Shown here piece after piece: positions 55,146 through 64,000 of a stretch of 64,000 nt of DNA (positions within the stretch are counted from its first letter, which is position 1; the number at the start of each line of letters is the position of its first letter). Below the pieces are notes generated by a model that made no database searches, had not been told where the DNA came from, and was given only the letters and a program-made list of their open reading frames with translations. This stretch comes from Anadara kagoshimensis (taxonomy: Eukaryota; Mollusca; Bivalvia; Arcoida; Arcidae): assembly GCA_021292105.1 (NCBI GenBank), contig CM037867.1, positions 11,046,721-11,110,720 of the forward strand. The letters run 5' to 3'. Made by a program: the position numbers and the translations under genes.

Positions 55146-55317
55146 TTGTTTTTGCATTTCTTTGGTTCTCAGTACAACTATATCTAACTTAGGTTCCAGT
55201 TCTTTCTGTTCCTCTACTGACTGTTTATGTCTATTAACCATGTCCTTCTCATAAAATATCATCTTATCTGCTAAATTTAATGTCTGTTTCATAGATTCCT
55301 TTAATCTATCAACATAT
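55146..55317 (-). CDS. CDK5RAP3: CDK5RAP3 exon (coiled-coil near C-terminus)
   Basis: Minus-strand acceptor TTTTCTCTTTCAG and donor GTAAGT frame a 172-nt exon. Its first base completes an Arg codon begun in the exon at 57,385-57,593 (phase 2), and it ends in phase 0. It encodes YVDRLKESMKQTLNLAD, then VEEQKELEPKLDIVVLRTKE and MQKQ, a charged helical segment that aligns with the EEQ.ALEPKL.....KT.ELQK stretch of vertebrate CDK5RAP3. Confidence 0.9.
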
Positions 55318-55357
55318 CTGAAAGAGAAAATTCAAAACATATTTAAACCTGTTAATA

Positions 55358-55515
55358 CAGTCAACCCTGTCTATAAAGGCAATCCAACAAAACCATTAAA
55401 GTGCTCTGTATGGGCAGGTGACCCTTATATAGAGGTTCAAATAACATGAATAAACTACTTTTGGGATAGAATTTTACTGGCCTTGAAAAGCAGGTGGTTC
55501 TTATGGCCCTTAGTC
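55358..55515 (+). repeat. Dispersed repeat R1, copy 2
   Basis: CAACCCTGTCTATAAAGGCA, GGGCAGGTGACCCTTATATA, GAGGTTCAAATAACATGAAT and TACTGGCCTTGAAAAGCAGG are colinear with copy 1 at 51,588. Located in an intron. Confidence 0.65.
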
Positions 55516-57384
55516 TACCTTAGAGTCTAACATAGATACCAAAAAACAACCACAATGCTCTCTTCGATTGAAGACTCATTTTTTGACTGGCATTTATTAC
55601 AAAAGTCTCTGTATCTCAAATATGGATAACTTGATTCAAGATAAGTCAAGCTTTTTATTAGGATTAAGATGTATTGAAAGAGTTACTCTATCATGTCTCT
55701 ATTAAACCCTCTTGCTACCATAGGGTCATATGTGTTCTCTAACGATAGCCTGTCACTCGAACATATGTGTCTTCCACAGGGACACATATGTCCAATCAAT
55801 GAAAATGGGAACACTTAATTACATGGCTAAGATATACTTAGCAATATAATCTTTTTGTAAAGTAAGCATAATTGCAAATGTTGAATATTGAGATTAAAAA
55901 CTTATCTACTAAAAAGGTCATATGACTTAAAAACGTCATAACCTATTGTTGATATCATATTAATTCGCATTGTGAATGCAAATTGGCACCACCAACGTTG
56001 CATTGAAAATCAATATTCTGCAATGTCAACCCTGCTTTGAAATTTAATTTGGCAGCCACAGTGTTATTCAAAATAAGTTAAAATCAACACACTTTTCAAA
56101 AAAAAAAAAAAAAAAAAAGATGTGGTTATCCTTGTTGTCTAAACATCTGTCTTATATAATACACTCTGATATTCTAACAGTGGTTTCTACTTGAAATTAT
56201 AATGTAGTTTTAGATGTCATCAATTGAGAAATATAAGAAATACAGAACAGACAAGGCTGTGATAAATCTGTTCATACAGATGGGACAGATGGGCAAAACA
56301 AACATAATACTGTATCAGAAGAAACATTAGCAGTAGGAGACTTTCACTGTTTTGATCTTCTAAAATATTTGGCCGTAAGGAATTTTCACAGTATCCATTG
56401 TGGGGAAAGCCTACCAAGGGAGATAAAAAAATTTCACTGAGATAATATATACTGGGTAAAAAGAGTCACTGTGAAAATTGCCAATCTTTTTTCTTTGTGA
56501 ATGTTTCTTTTTATATGGTCCATTTTATTTAAACATTATACTAGATCATCTTTTGGACCAGGTGGATAACAGGTGAACTAGACTTGATGTTTAAGAAATC
56601 ATCTGAAGACATCTATGTATGACCTTTAGTATGTAACAACAAACCAAACTTTACCATTATAATAAGAAATTCAATGCCATTTTATAAACCATGATTAAGT
56701 ACAAAAAATACTAAACAACTTCTCAAATGTTTTATAGAGTTTTTATTTCAATTCTTATGGTGTTTTTAAGTAATAAAAATGATTTATTTCTAAGAACTTG
56801 TTAATCTTTAACTTTGAAATACCGAAATCCAGAAAAATAGATGTAATATTATTTTACATGATTTCTTTAAAGCATAAATATTTTTTTGTTGATTCAGCAT
56901 TATATCATTTTCTATCTTTTTATCAAGATAATTAATTAGAGAAAAATACTCATAAAGAAGAAATATTGGGGCTTATTTATGAGGGAGCAACAGACACGTC
57001 TTATAGCAATAAGATAAAACTTCAGTAATGAATTTTAAAAAGCGGTCGTAGGTTTAACAATCATTTCTTAAGTTTAATCTTTGCAAATTGTGTTTCAAAA
57101 TGTTCCTTAAAAAGTCAAATAACAATATTTTTCTTATGAATTGTTTTCAAGCACACAGCATGTACAGGTGGCCTCAATGAAGATCAATTACATGCATTGA
57201 AAATCAGTGTTCAATTCAAAAATTTGTTATTTTATGGACCATTTTCATCCAGACTTTAAAAAAAAATAAAAAACTTGGGCTACATTTTCAATTTTTAAAA
57301 CATGACTTCCAGATCAATTATAATAATTATAACAGTCCCCAGTCCAGCCCTGCATTTTTCTCCTTCCAGTTACAACATACATAC
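55516..57384. other. CDK5RAP3 intron, nothing delimited
   Basis: AT-rich, with a poly-A tract at about 56,099-56,118. No additional exon is expected here, because the flanking exons join in phase and match the family without a gap. Confidence 0.5.
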
Positions 57385-57593
57385 CTTGGTGAGTTCCTGA
57401 TTAACATAAGGTGCTGCATTTTGACTGTTGTAAACTGATCAGAAATGTCCTTGACCTTTTTTATCATTGACTTAAGTGTTGCTGTATCAATTTGTACTGA
57501 GGTGGGTGCGTTCTGAAACTGACTAGTAGATATGATATCTCCATCTGTACTCTTCTGTACTTCAGCAAGTCTCTGAGTCAAAAATGCCTCAAG
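57385..57593 (-). CDS. CDK5RAP3: CDK5RAP3 exon (middle C-terminal helical region)
   Basis: Minus-strand acceptor ATTATTTTCAG and donor GTATGT frame a 209-nt exon beginning in phase 0 and ending in phase 2. It encodes LEAFLTQRLAEVQKSTDGD, then ISTSQFQNAPTSVQ and KMQHLMLIRNSPR. The order 'LE.FL.QR..E', 'S.SQFQ.AP' and 'QHL..I..SPRYVDR' across the next junction is diagnostic of CDK5RAP3. Confidence 0.9.
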
Positions 57594-58042
57594 CTGAAAA
57601 TAATACAAGAGTTGTTAATAGAGTTTAAAAAAACTTCAGGTCTAAGGTCATGCCTCAAGCTTAAGGTAAAACAAGAGCTGTTTCAGGGTTCAAAATTCTC
57701 CAGGTCTGAGGTCCAGGAACTAGTAATTTCACCTTGGGCCCTTTGATGTTTAAACTGTAAAAGTCCAATAGACTGTGGTTTTTTTCCAAGATAATGCATC
57801 CCTTTCTTTATGATAACATAATTGTATATGGACCTGTAACAATGTTGATGTTGGTCTGACAAATTTAAGGCATAAGGTCCTGGACCTTTTGTTACAAAAC
57901 AAAATCTTAACCACTGGGTTATGAGAACAACCAAGCTTGCTTTTACATCTAGTCCATCAAAAAACCTGAATATTGGATGCTAAAACTAGCCTCTAGCTAG
58001 ACCTACCTTTCAGAATCAAGTTTCAACATTCAATTCTTAACT

Positions 58043-58400
58043 CTTTAACTTGGCAAAATTTCAAACCTTAATAATTTTGTTGATTTTAACATGTTTACGG
58101 ATATTGAGTCATTTAACATGTTTAAGGTGTCCTTTTGAAGATTCATTTCTTAATTAGTATTTTCCTTATCTTTAACTTGGCAAAATTTCAAACCTTAATA
58201 ATTTTGTTGATTTTAACATGTTTAAGGATATTAAGTCATTTAATGTGTCCTTTTGAAGATTCATTTTTTAATTAATTTAGTATTTTCCTTATCTTTAACT
58301 TGGCAAAATTTCAAATTTTAATGATTTTTGTTAATTTAAACATGTTTAAGGATATTGAGTCATTTAAGGTGTCCTTTTGAAGATTTCAATCTTATAACAA
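58043..58400. repeat. Tandem repeat, three units of about 125 bp
   Basis: TTTAACTTGGCAAAATTTCA, TTAATAATTTTGTTGATTTT, AACATGTTTAAGGATATT and GTGTCCTTTTGAAGATTCAT recur with starts near 58,043, 58,172 and 58,297. High identity suggests a recent origin. Intronic. Confidence 0.85.
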
Positions 58401-60010
58401 TTGTATTCAGTTATTGGCGAAAACATAAATTATATGTAGTTCCAAAAAAATTGTCAAAATTTGCTAATTTTAAGTTAAGGAAAATCTTAGCTAAGGAATG
58501 ATGGTGAAACCGGGACTTGGTTGCCTATAGCTTTAAAACACACATTTTCAGGCCACAGTGCCTCTCACTAGCTAGGTTCTAATCCCACTGGGGGCAGGTT
58601 CTGTTTACAAGTTTGTCAGTTTATTTAGTGAAACATAGTGTACTCAGTGGTTTTCCTAACATATTGTGGTTCTGTCAACCATCTCAAAACCATCACTCTC
58701 AATACATATGATATTTAGTGAAAGAATCTTGACTGGGTTGTATAAATCTTCTAAAGGACATTATTATAAATACATATATGGTAGGCAAGTGATATCATTC
58801 AACAATATCTACAATACTTCAGTGTTTTCACCAGTTGTTAAAAACAGAGGACCCCATCCCTGAAATCTGGAGGTCATTTTTCAATTTAAGAGTTTATTTA
58901 AAATTGAAAATGAAGAGAATATTCCGCATTCAGTTGATATTTGTTAAGCCTATTTTATTGAAAACTTGGTTAACAGCAACTTTTGGCTGTCTGGATGAAC
59001 TTGGCTTTGGGCCATCCAGTCTGTCATTCTTTTAGCATTATCATTGTTCATACAGTTGTAAACCCTTGAAAATGAGTTTTCTCTTTAAAAACACCCTTGA
59101 ATCTTAGGTCTGGGCCTTTAAAAACACTAGAATTTTGATTAAGAGAGAGAAATAGAATATTTCTGCCAGTAAAATCGACAACTTGATGATACCTGCCAGT
59201 AAACTATTGGAAAAAAAGTATTAGAATGGTAAGTCATGGTCATCACAGTGCTTTGTTCACATAATGATTACATGTACTTTTAACCAAGCATTTGTATAAC
59301 ACAAAGCAACCAACATGGTTTGAGGCAGGAGTCACCTCATTTTTAATAAATTGGAAATGCATTTTAACCACCAATGGTTGACTGAGCCATGTAACATGCA
59401 GTGGATTAAATAAATTCAAAAGAAATAAACACATGGTATTATGTTGTTATCTTTTTTTCCAAAAACAAAGTAACTGATTTCACTTTTACAAAAATGGTTG
59501 CATCAAAAATAACGCAAAATCCAAATCGAATTGCCTCATCCTTAAAATCATCTGGAGAAAACACTGATGTTTACTGATCGCCTACTGCTTACAATGAACT
59601 CTGTTTAGAAAACTTGGTTCATTAATACATAACTCCAGATGTTCATGGTATTACATTAAGCGCATGAATGATTAAAGGAAATCCTGCATCTTTTTAGGGC
59701 ATAGTACAAACTGGGCATTAAAATGCATGAAATGGTTTTTATGATATCAAGATGTAAAATGATTTTATTCTCAAAATCAGAATTATAGTGGTTTTAAGAA
59801 AAGTATTTTCTTAATTATGAAGAAAATGAATCAGATTTTTAAACTAGCAAATCTAAAATGAGTTGTTTTGCAGTTCATCATTTTTGTTAGTTTTAAAATC
59901 TGGTTCATTACTTGATGACCCAGGAAAAAATGACAGCTAATTCTAAAATGTTTGTCTCTAACAAAAATGTCACATCAAGTCACATAATTTATATATATAA
60001 AGAATTTTAC
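58401..60010. other. CDK5RAP3 intron, nothing delimited
   Basis: AT-rich. Open frames of 60-66 codons have no splice support. Confidence 0.45.
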
Positions 60011-60096
60011 CTCCATCAGATCATCTATGAATAAGTTCCTAGTTTTAGGATTGTCCAAAATTGAAAGAGCATCTTCTCCTTTAGCTACACCTTCAC
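60011..60096 (-). CDS. CDK5RAP3: CDK5RAP3 exon (start of C-terminal domain)
   Basis: Minus-strand acceptor TTTGTATTTGTACAG and donor GTAAAA frame an 86-nt exon. Its first two bases (GT) complete a Gly codon with the G from the upstream exon, and it ends in phase 0. It encodes EGVAKGEDALSILDNPKTRN then LFIDDLME, which lines up with the GVA.G.DAL..L....TRN.F.DELME stretch of vertebrate CDK5RAP3. Confidence 0.9.
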
Positions 60097-60411
60097 CTGT
60101 ACAAATACAAAACACACAGGAAATAAAGAAAAAAATGAAAGTAACTAAATAAATTAACTGTTCATAAAAATCACCTGCTTCTTAAATTTTATAAACCCTC
60201 AAAACTAAGCAAAACTCAATTGTTCAAAATATTGCTTTAGGTTGATTTGGTAAAATACATTTTGGTCTTTCTATTTTTTTCATTTCAATATATAAAGAAT
60301 ATTTATATTTCCACAATTTTGGTCCAAGCACTACTGATGAAGAATTTTATTCCAAAACAGCCTTCTACTCCTGTCAAATCAAAACATGCTTAGTTATAAT
60401 TAAGTCTCTTA

Positions 60412-60927
60412 GGAGACAAATACATCCTTTTCCCTAACAAAGATTGGACCTTGTAAGAGTGGTCGAATGGGGTTGGGAGACAAATACATCCTCATCCCTA
60501 ACAAAAGAGTGGTCAAATGGGGTTGGGAGACAAATACATCTTCATCCCTAACAAAGATTAGACCTTGTAAGAGTGGTCGAATAAGGTTGGGAGACAAATA
60601 CATCCTCATCCCTAAAAAAAGATTGTACCTTGTAAGAGTGGTCGAATGGGGTTGGGAGACAAATACATTCTCATCCCTAACAAAGATTGGACCTTGTAAG
60701 AGTGGTCGAATGGGGTTGGGAGACAAATACATTCTCATCCCTAACAAAGATTGGACCTTGTAAGAGTGGTCGAGTGGGGTTGGGAGACAAATACATCCTC
60801 ATCCCTAACAAAAGAGTGGTCAAATGGGGTTGGGAGACAAATACATCCTCATCTCTGACAAAAGAGTGGTCAAATGGGGTTGGGAGACAAATACATCCTC
60901 ATCCCTAACAAAAGAGTGGTCAAATGG
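60412..60927. repeat. Minisatellite, 65-70-bp unit (left part)
   Basis: Repeated GGGAGACAAATACATCCTCA, TCCCTAACAAAGATTGGACC and TTGTAAGAGTGGTCGAATGG, with a shorter variant unit that lacks the GATTGGACCTTGTA part. The array continues at 61,315-61,500 on the other side of a SINE. Open frames on both strands (for example GDKYILIPN) arise from the repeat and are not genes. It is in the intron between the exons at 60,011 and 63,172. Confidence 0.9.
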
Positions 60928-61306
60928 TTGGTTGGTTGGTTGAATGTTGCTTAACGTCGCATCAGCAATTTTTCAGCTATTCGCGACGAGAACTATTTAA
61001 TTAATCTCTATGGATTAATCTATGAACAATTTTTGTGCATGCATGTGAAGTGCGAGTGTGTTATATGGTCTGCCTTGTACTAGCGCGCACTCAGGGCGAC
61101 TTTACCGTGCTAGCTCACAGAGTCAGTATGCCGCAGACAAGGGTACCACTCCCCCAGTCCATTATACTGATACCAGGTGAATCAGTAAAGGCCAACGGCA
61201 AGGAAAATTCACTTTCCCACATGTGGTCCGAGCGGGACTCGAACTCACAGCGGTGAGAGGTCCTGGATTTGAAGACTGACGTCTTATCCACTAGGCCACC
61301 GCGCCC
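60928..61306 (-). mobile_element. tRNA-derived SINE inserted in the minisatellite
   Basis: On the minus strand it begins GGGCGCGGTGGCCTAGTGGA (box A), has box B GTGAGTTCGAGTCCCGC, then a body and the conserved bivalve SINE segment CTGATGCGACGTTAAGCAAC, and ends in an (AACC)n tail. Flanking TCAAATGG at 60,920-60,927 and 61,307-61,314 is the target duplication and also part of the minisatellite unit. Confidence 0.8.
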
Positions 61307-61505
61307 TCAAATGGGGTTGGGAGACAAATACATTCTCATCCCTAACAAAAATTGGACCTTGTAAGAGTGGTTGAATGGGGTTGGGAGACAAATACATTCT
61401 CATCCCTAACAAAGATTGGACCTTGTAAGAGTGGTCGAATGGGGTTGGGAGACAAATACATCCTCATCCCTAAAAAAAGATTGGACCTTGTGTGAGTGGT
61501 CGATT
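61307..61505. repeat. Minisatellite (right part)
   Basis: Continuation of the array at 60,412-60,927 after the SINE, about three more units, ending in a T-run near 61,505. Confidence 0.9.
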
Positions 61506-62894
61506 TTTTTTTTTTTTTTAATTCATAATTTGCCTTGTTTTTTTTCTGGTTTTTTTTAATTTTGATTCAAAGTTTAATCATAATTTAGATACTTTAAACT
61601 ATGCCTCAAGTTTTCTTCAAAATTCAACAAACTTCAAACTGTACAAATACAAGCAACATCATAAATTTTTTACCCAACACTTAATCAAGTGATATTTTCA
61701 TTTCATCTGAAAATTAAAATAGTTTTTTAAAAACTTTTATACTGTTTTAAAAAATTTTTAATCTTGATTAAAATTTGATCAATAAGTTCACTTAAGTTGA
61801 ACACGTAGACAATAGTCTTTCAAATTTAGAATTAAAATAAAAAATTTAATCATTTTATTCAATTAAATTGCATTTTGAAAATTAAAACATGGTTTTGTAC
61901 AAAAATAGTTATTCTATAGACATACAATAGATTGACAACATAAATTTCAAATTCCAAAGCTGGTTCTGTTTCCTGCATCATACATCATACATAAAGAAAC
62001 AAAACCCCAAATAATTTATACATCTAGAATCAAAATTAAATTACTTTGGATTTGCTACATTACATTCTGTAAAACTGATACAAGAAGATAAATAAGAGCA
62101 ATTCTTAAAGTGGAAACTCCATTTCTTTTAACAGAAAAAATGCAAACCATTTTATTTTTTATAATTTAGGCCACACCATATTTATTTTTTTTAAGTGATT
62201 AAAACTGTTATGTTTTTCCTTTTTACACACATTTTTCTTTAGGTGATCCGTTATCAACTCAAACTCAAATATCTTTTATGACTTCAATAAATACATTTTT
62301 CAATTTTTTTTTGTTAAAAAAGATTATGGTCATTGTGAATCTGATGATGTTGAAAAAATGTTTCCCAATTAGAAAAAAGGACCAGTCTCAACATGTGGAG
62401 TTTCACGTGGAAATTTTGGAGAGGTAGAAGATGATTTGAAACTGACCTTGAAAAAAAATTCCCTGAGTTTTCCCTAATGCATGGGAACAATGTTCAGAAA
62501 TGGCTAAGCAAACAACAGTATCTAGACAAAACATATAAGATGGATATTATGTTCAGAGAGAATGGAATGATAATGGACCCCAGGAAGCTAGCACATAATA
62601 ATATGGTCTCAAAGACGGGTAACAGGTGATAGCCTCTTCTGCTAGAAACAGAAGACTTACAGGTAGGTACCTTAAACATAAGTCGATGCCAAATCCACTC
62701 TATTGTAGGATTTCATGTTTTTCTTCTGGTTTTTATATCTTATTATCCTTGGGTTTTTATAGACTGTTTTTTCTCAGGATTTAATAGATTAACTAGTTGT
62801 CCACAATTTTAAACTAGAGAGCCTAATCCCCCCACCCAAAACATCTGCAAGGCTTTAATGTTTTCCTGCAACCTGGACCTTTCTGATATGGCCT
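61506..62894. other. CDK5RAP3 intron, nothing delimited
   Basis: AT-rich with T-runs. A minus-strand hydrophobic frame near 62,494-62,679 has no splice support or motif. Confidence 0.4.
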
Positions 62895-63065
62895 AGTTTC
62901 AAGGTCATGACACACTTTTGGATCATGAACATTATTCATGTGAAGCTTCATGATGGTCATTAAATAGTAATCAATTTTACATGGACGGACAGACAGACAG
63001 ATGGACAGATGGGCAGATGGATAGACAGATGATTCTTATATAATCCCCTTTGTAGGGTGGTATAA
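62895..63065 (+). repeat. Dispersed repeat with GGACAGACAGACAGATGGAC tract
   Basis: TTCAAGGTCATGACACACTT, then TCATGATGGTCATTAAATAG, a (GACA)/(GATA)-like tract at 62,982-63,030 and TAATCCCCTTTGTAGGGTGG. This layout (flank, GGACAGAC tract, CCCC..GGGGTATAA-like end) is widespread in mollusc genomes. The family was not identified. Confidence 0.5.
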
Positions 63066-63171
63066 ATATAGGCATTTGTTTTTGCTATAAAAGGTTTTGT
63101 TTTTAAAGAATTTCTAAGAAATTTGTTATCAATGGCGATTTTGAATGGAATGGTCGGAAACCTAGACTTAC

Positions 63172-63243
63172 CTGAATCTGGTTTGTGTTTTTCTACAATA
63201 ACTGTATCACTCCAATCAATACCATTATCTTCTCCTGAGTTTT
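63172..63243 (-). CDS. CDK5RAP3: CDK5RAP3 motif exon, copy 1
   Basis: On the minus strand a TATATATAG acceptor and a strong GTAAGT donor frame 72 nt in phase 1-1. It encodes ENSGEDNGIDWSDTV then IVEKHKPDS, and the final G combines with GT of the next exon to give Gly. In CDK5RAP3 this region is intrinsically disordered and carries IDWG/IDWD motifs (shuffled ATG8-interacting motifs) that bind UFM1 and ATG8 proteins; GIDWSD fits. The same exon with flanking intron occurs twice more upstream (63,284-63,355 and 63,430-63,501). Being symmetric in phase, it can be skipped or repeated without changing the frame. Confidence 0.85.
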
Positions 63244-63283
63244 CTATATATAGACTGTTTTCCTCGGGTTTTTATAGACTAAC

Positions 63284-63355
63284 CTGAATCTGGTTTTTGT
63301 TTTTCTACAATAACTGTATCACTCCAATCAATACCATTATCTTCTCCTGAGTTTT
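63284..63355 (-). CDS. CDK5RAP3: CDK5RAP3 motif exon, copy 2
   Basis: 72 nt almost identical to copy 1, encoding the same ENSGEDNGIDWSDTV but EKQKPDS in place of EKHKPDS. The acceptor is the same TATATATAG; the donor is GTTAGT, weaker than GTAAGT. It is open throughout and phase 1-1, so inclusion would give the protein a second GIDWSD motif. Whether it is spliced in cannot be seen from DNA alone. Confidence 0.6.
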
Positions 63356-63429
63356 CTATATATAGACTGTTTTCCTCAGGTGTTTAGGGGTTGATATAGA
63401 CTGTTTTCCTCGGGTTTTTATAGACTAAC

Positions 63430-63501
63430 CTGAATCTGGTTTTTGTTTTTCTACAATAACTGTATCACTCTAATCAATACCATTATCTTCTCCTGAGTGT
63501 T
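63430..63501 (-). pseudogene. CDK5RAP3 motif exon, copy 3, with stop in place of Trp
   Basis: 72 nt, the same layout as copies 1 and 2 with GTTAGT donor. The codon TGG of GIDW reads TAG (in ATTGATTAGAGT), and EN near the start reads EH. Inclusion would truncate the protein before the C-terminal domain, so this copy is either skipped or used as a poison exon. Confidence 0.65.
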
Positions 63502-64000
63502 CTATATATAGACTGTTTTCCTCGGGTGTTTAGGGTTGATATAGACTGTTTTCCTTGGGTTTATATAGACTACCGTAATCCTTCTATGTATTTGGACCCT
63601 CTATGTTTTCGGACACCCCAATTTTGAAATTTCAATAATTTTCAAATTTCCTCTAATTTCGGACGGCATTTTTTTGCCTCTAAATCCGGACACGATTTTG
63701 CTGGAATTCACCCGGAACAAGCAATACATATCGCTTATAATTAATATTTAATAAAAACAAGAAAAAATGTTGTTGTTTTGTTGTTAATTTACATTAGAAT
63801 TTGTTATTTTTATGTGTTTGTTGCGTTGTGTATTTGCGTGATGGAGTCATGATTGTAACTTTGAGGGCAAGTATTTTACGATGTATTTACGTTTTTAATG
63901 TAAGCTGAATATAGCCATACCTGTATTAAGTGTTTTAATATTCTTTGAAAGTGAAAGTTGATTGAAATTAAAAATCGTGGCTAAGAAACATCGTATGAGA
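63502..64000. other. Upstream intron of CDK5RAP3, nothing delimited
   Basis: TATAGACTGTTTTCCTYGGG, the intron piece that belongs to the duplicated exon unit, occurs once more near 63,541, but no further exon follows within the window. Repeated TTTCGGAC-like words at 63,620-63,690 are unexplained. The 5' exons of the gene lie beyond 64,000. Confidence 0.4.

Noticed and set aside
60409..60908. Long repeated open frames on both strands (GDKYILIPN-type)
   Set aside because: The frames come from a minisatellite and follow its period; they lie in a CDK5RAP3 intron with no splice support.

Overview
The window looks like AT-rich, repeat-dense genomic DNA of an animal, most likely a mollusc and probably a bivalve. 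The evidence is spliced host exons with GT..AG borders, several tRNA-derived SINEs of the kind common in bivalves, many fragments of one reverse-transcriptase element, a Gmr1-like Ty3/gypsy element, and no bacterial features. The species cannot be named from the sequence.

Layout. Positions 1-15,335 are repeat-rich: a 1.1-kb duplication, foldback elements, about six fragments of one retroelement (called 'element P' here) and a 2.1-kb satellite made from the 3'-terminal 49 bp of element P. Between them lie short host exons: an orphan exon at 5,521-5,721 and a cysteine-rich peptide exon at 8,645-8,979. Positions 15,341-29,659 are one complete LTR retrotransposon with 5-bp target duplications, a tRNA-Pro primer site and the gene order gag-PR-IN-RT-RH. 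Its IN(C-terminal)-RT-RH part is present four times in tandem, in units of about 2.19 kb. Positions 29,665-46,000 hold a second cysteine-rich peptide exon (31,204-31,658, minus strand) facing the first one across the retrotransposon, then many more element P fragments, SINEs, MITEs and degenerate tandem repeats.

Positions 47,987-64,000 hold the 3' half of a CDK5RAP3 (C53/LZAP) orthologue on the minus strand. Five exons join in frame and end at a stop codon with a downstream AATAAA. Its introns contain tandem repeats, a minisatellite with a SINE inserted in it, and microsatellites. The 72-nt exon coding for the GIDW motif (a shuffled ATG8/UFM1-interacting motif in this family) occurs three times in tandem, and one copy has a stop codon in place of the motif tryptophan.

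The points most worth following up are the four-unit pol array inside one LTR element, the pair of cysteine-rich proteins with a Gly-Lys-Arg amidation-type site, the tandem copies of the CDK5RAP3 motif exon, and the satellite derived from a retroelement 3' end. Exon borders were read by eye from splice consensus and reading phase. No alignment or database search was possible.
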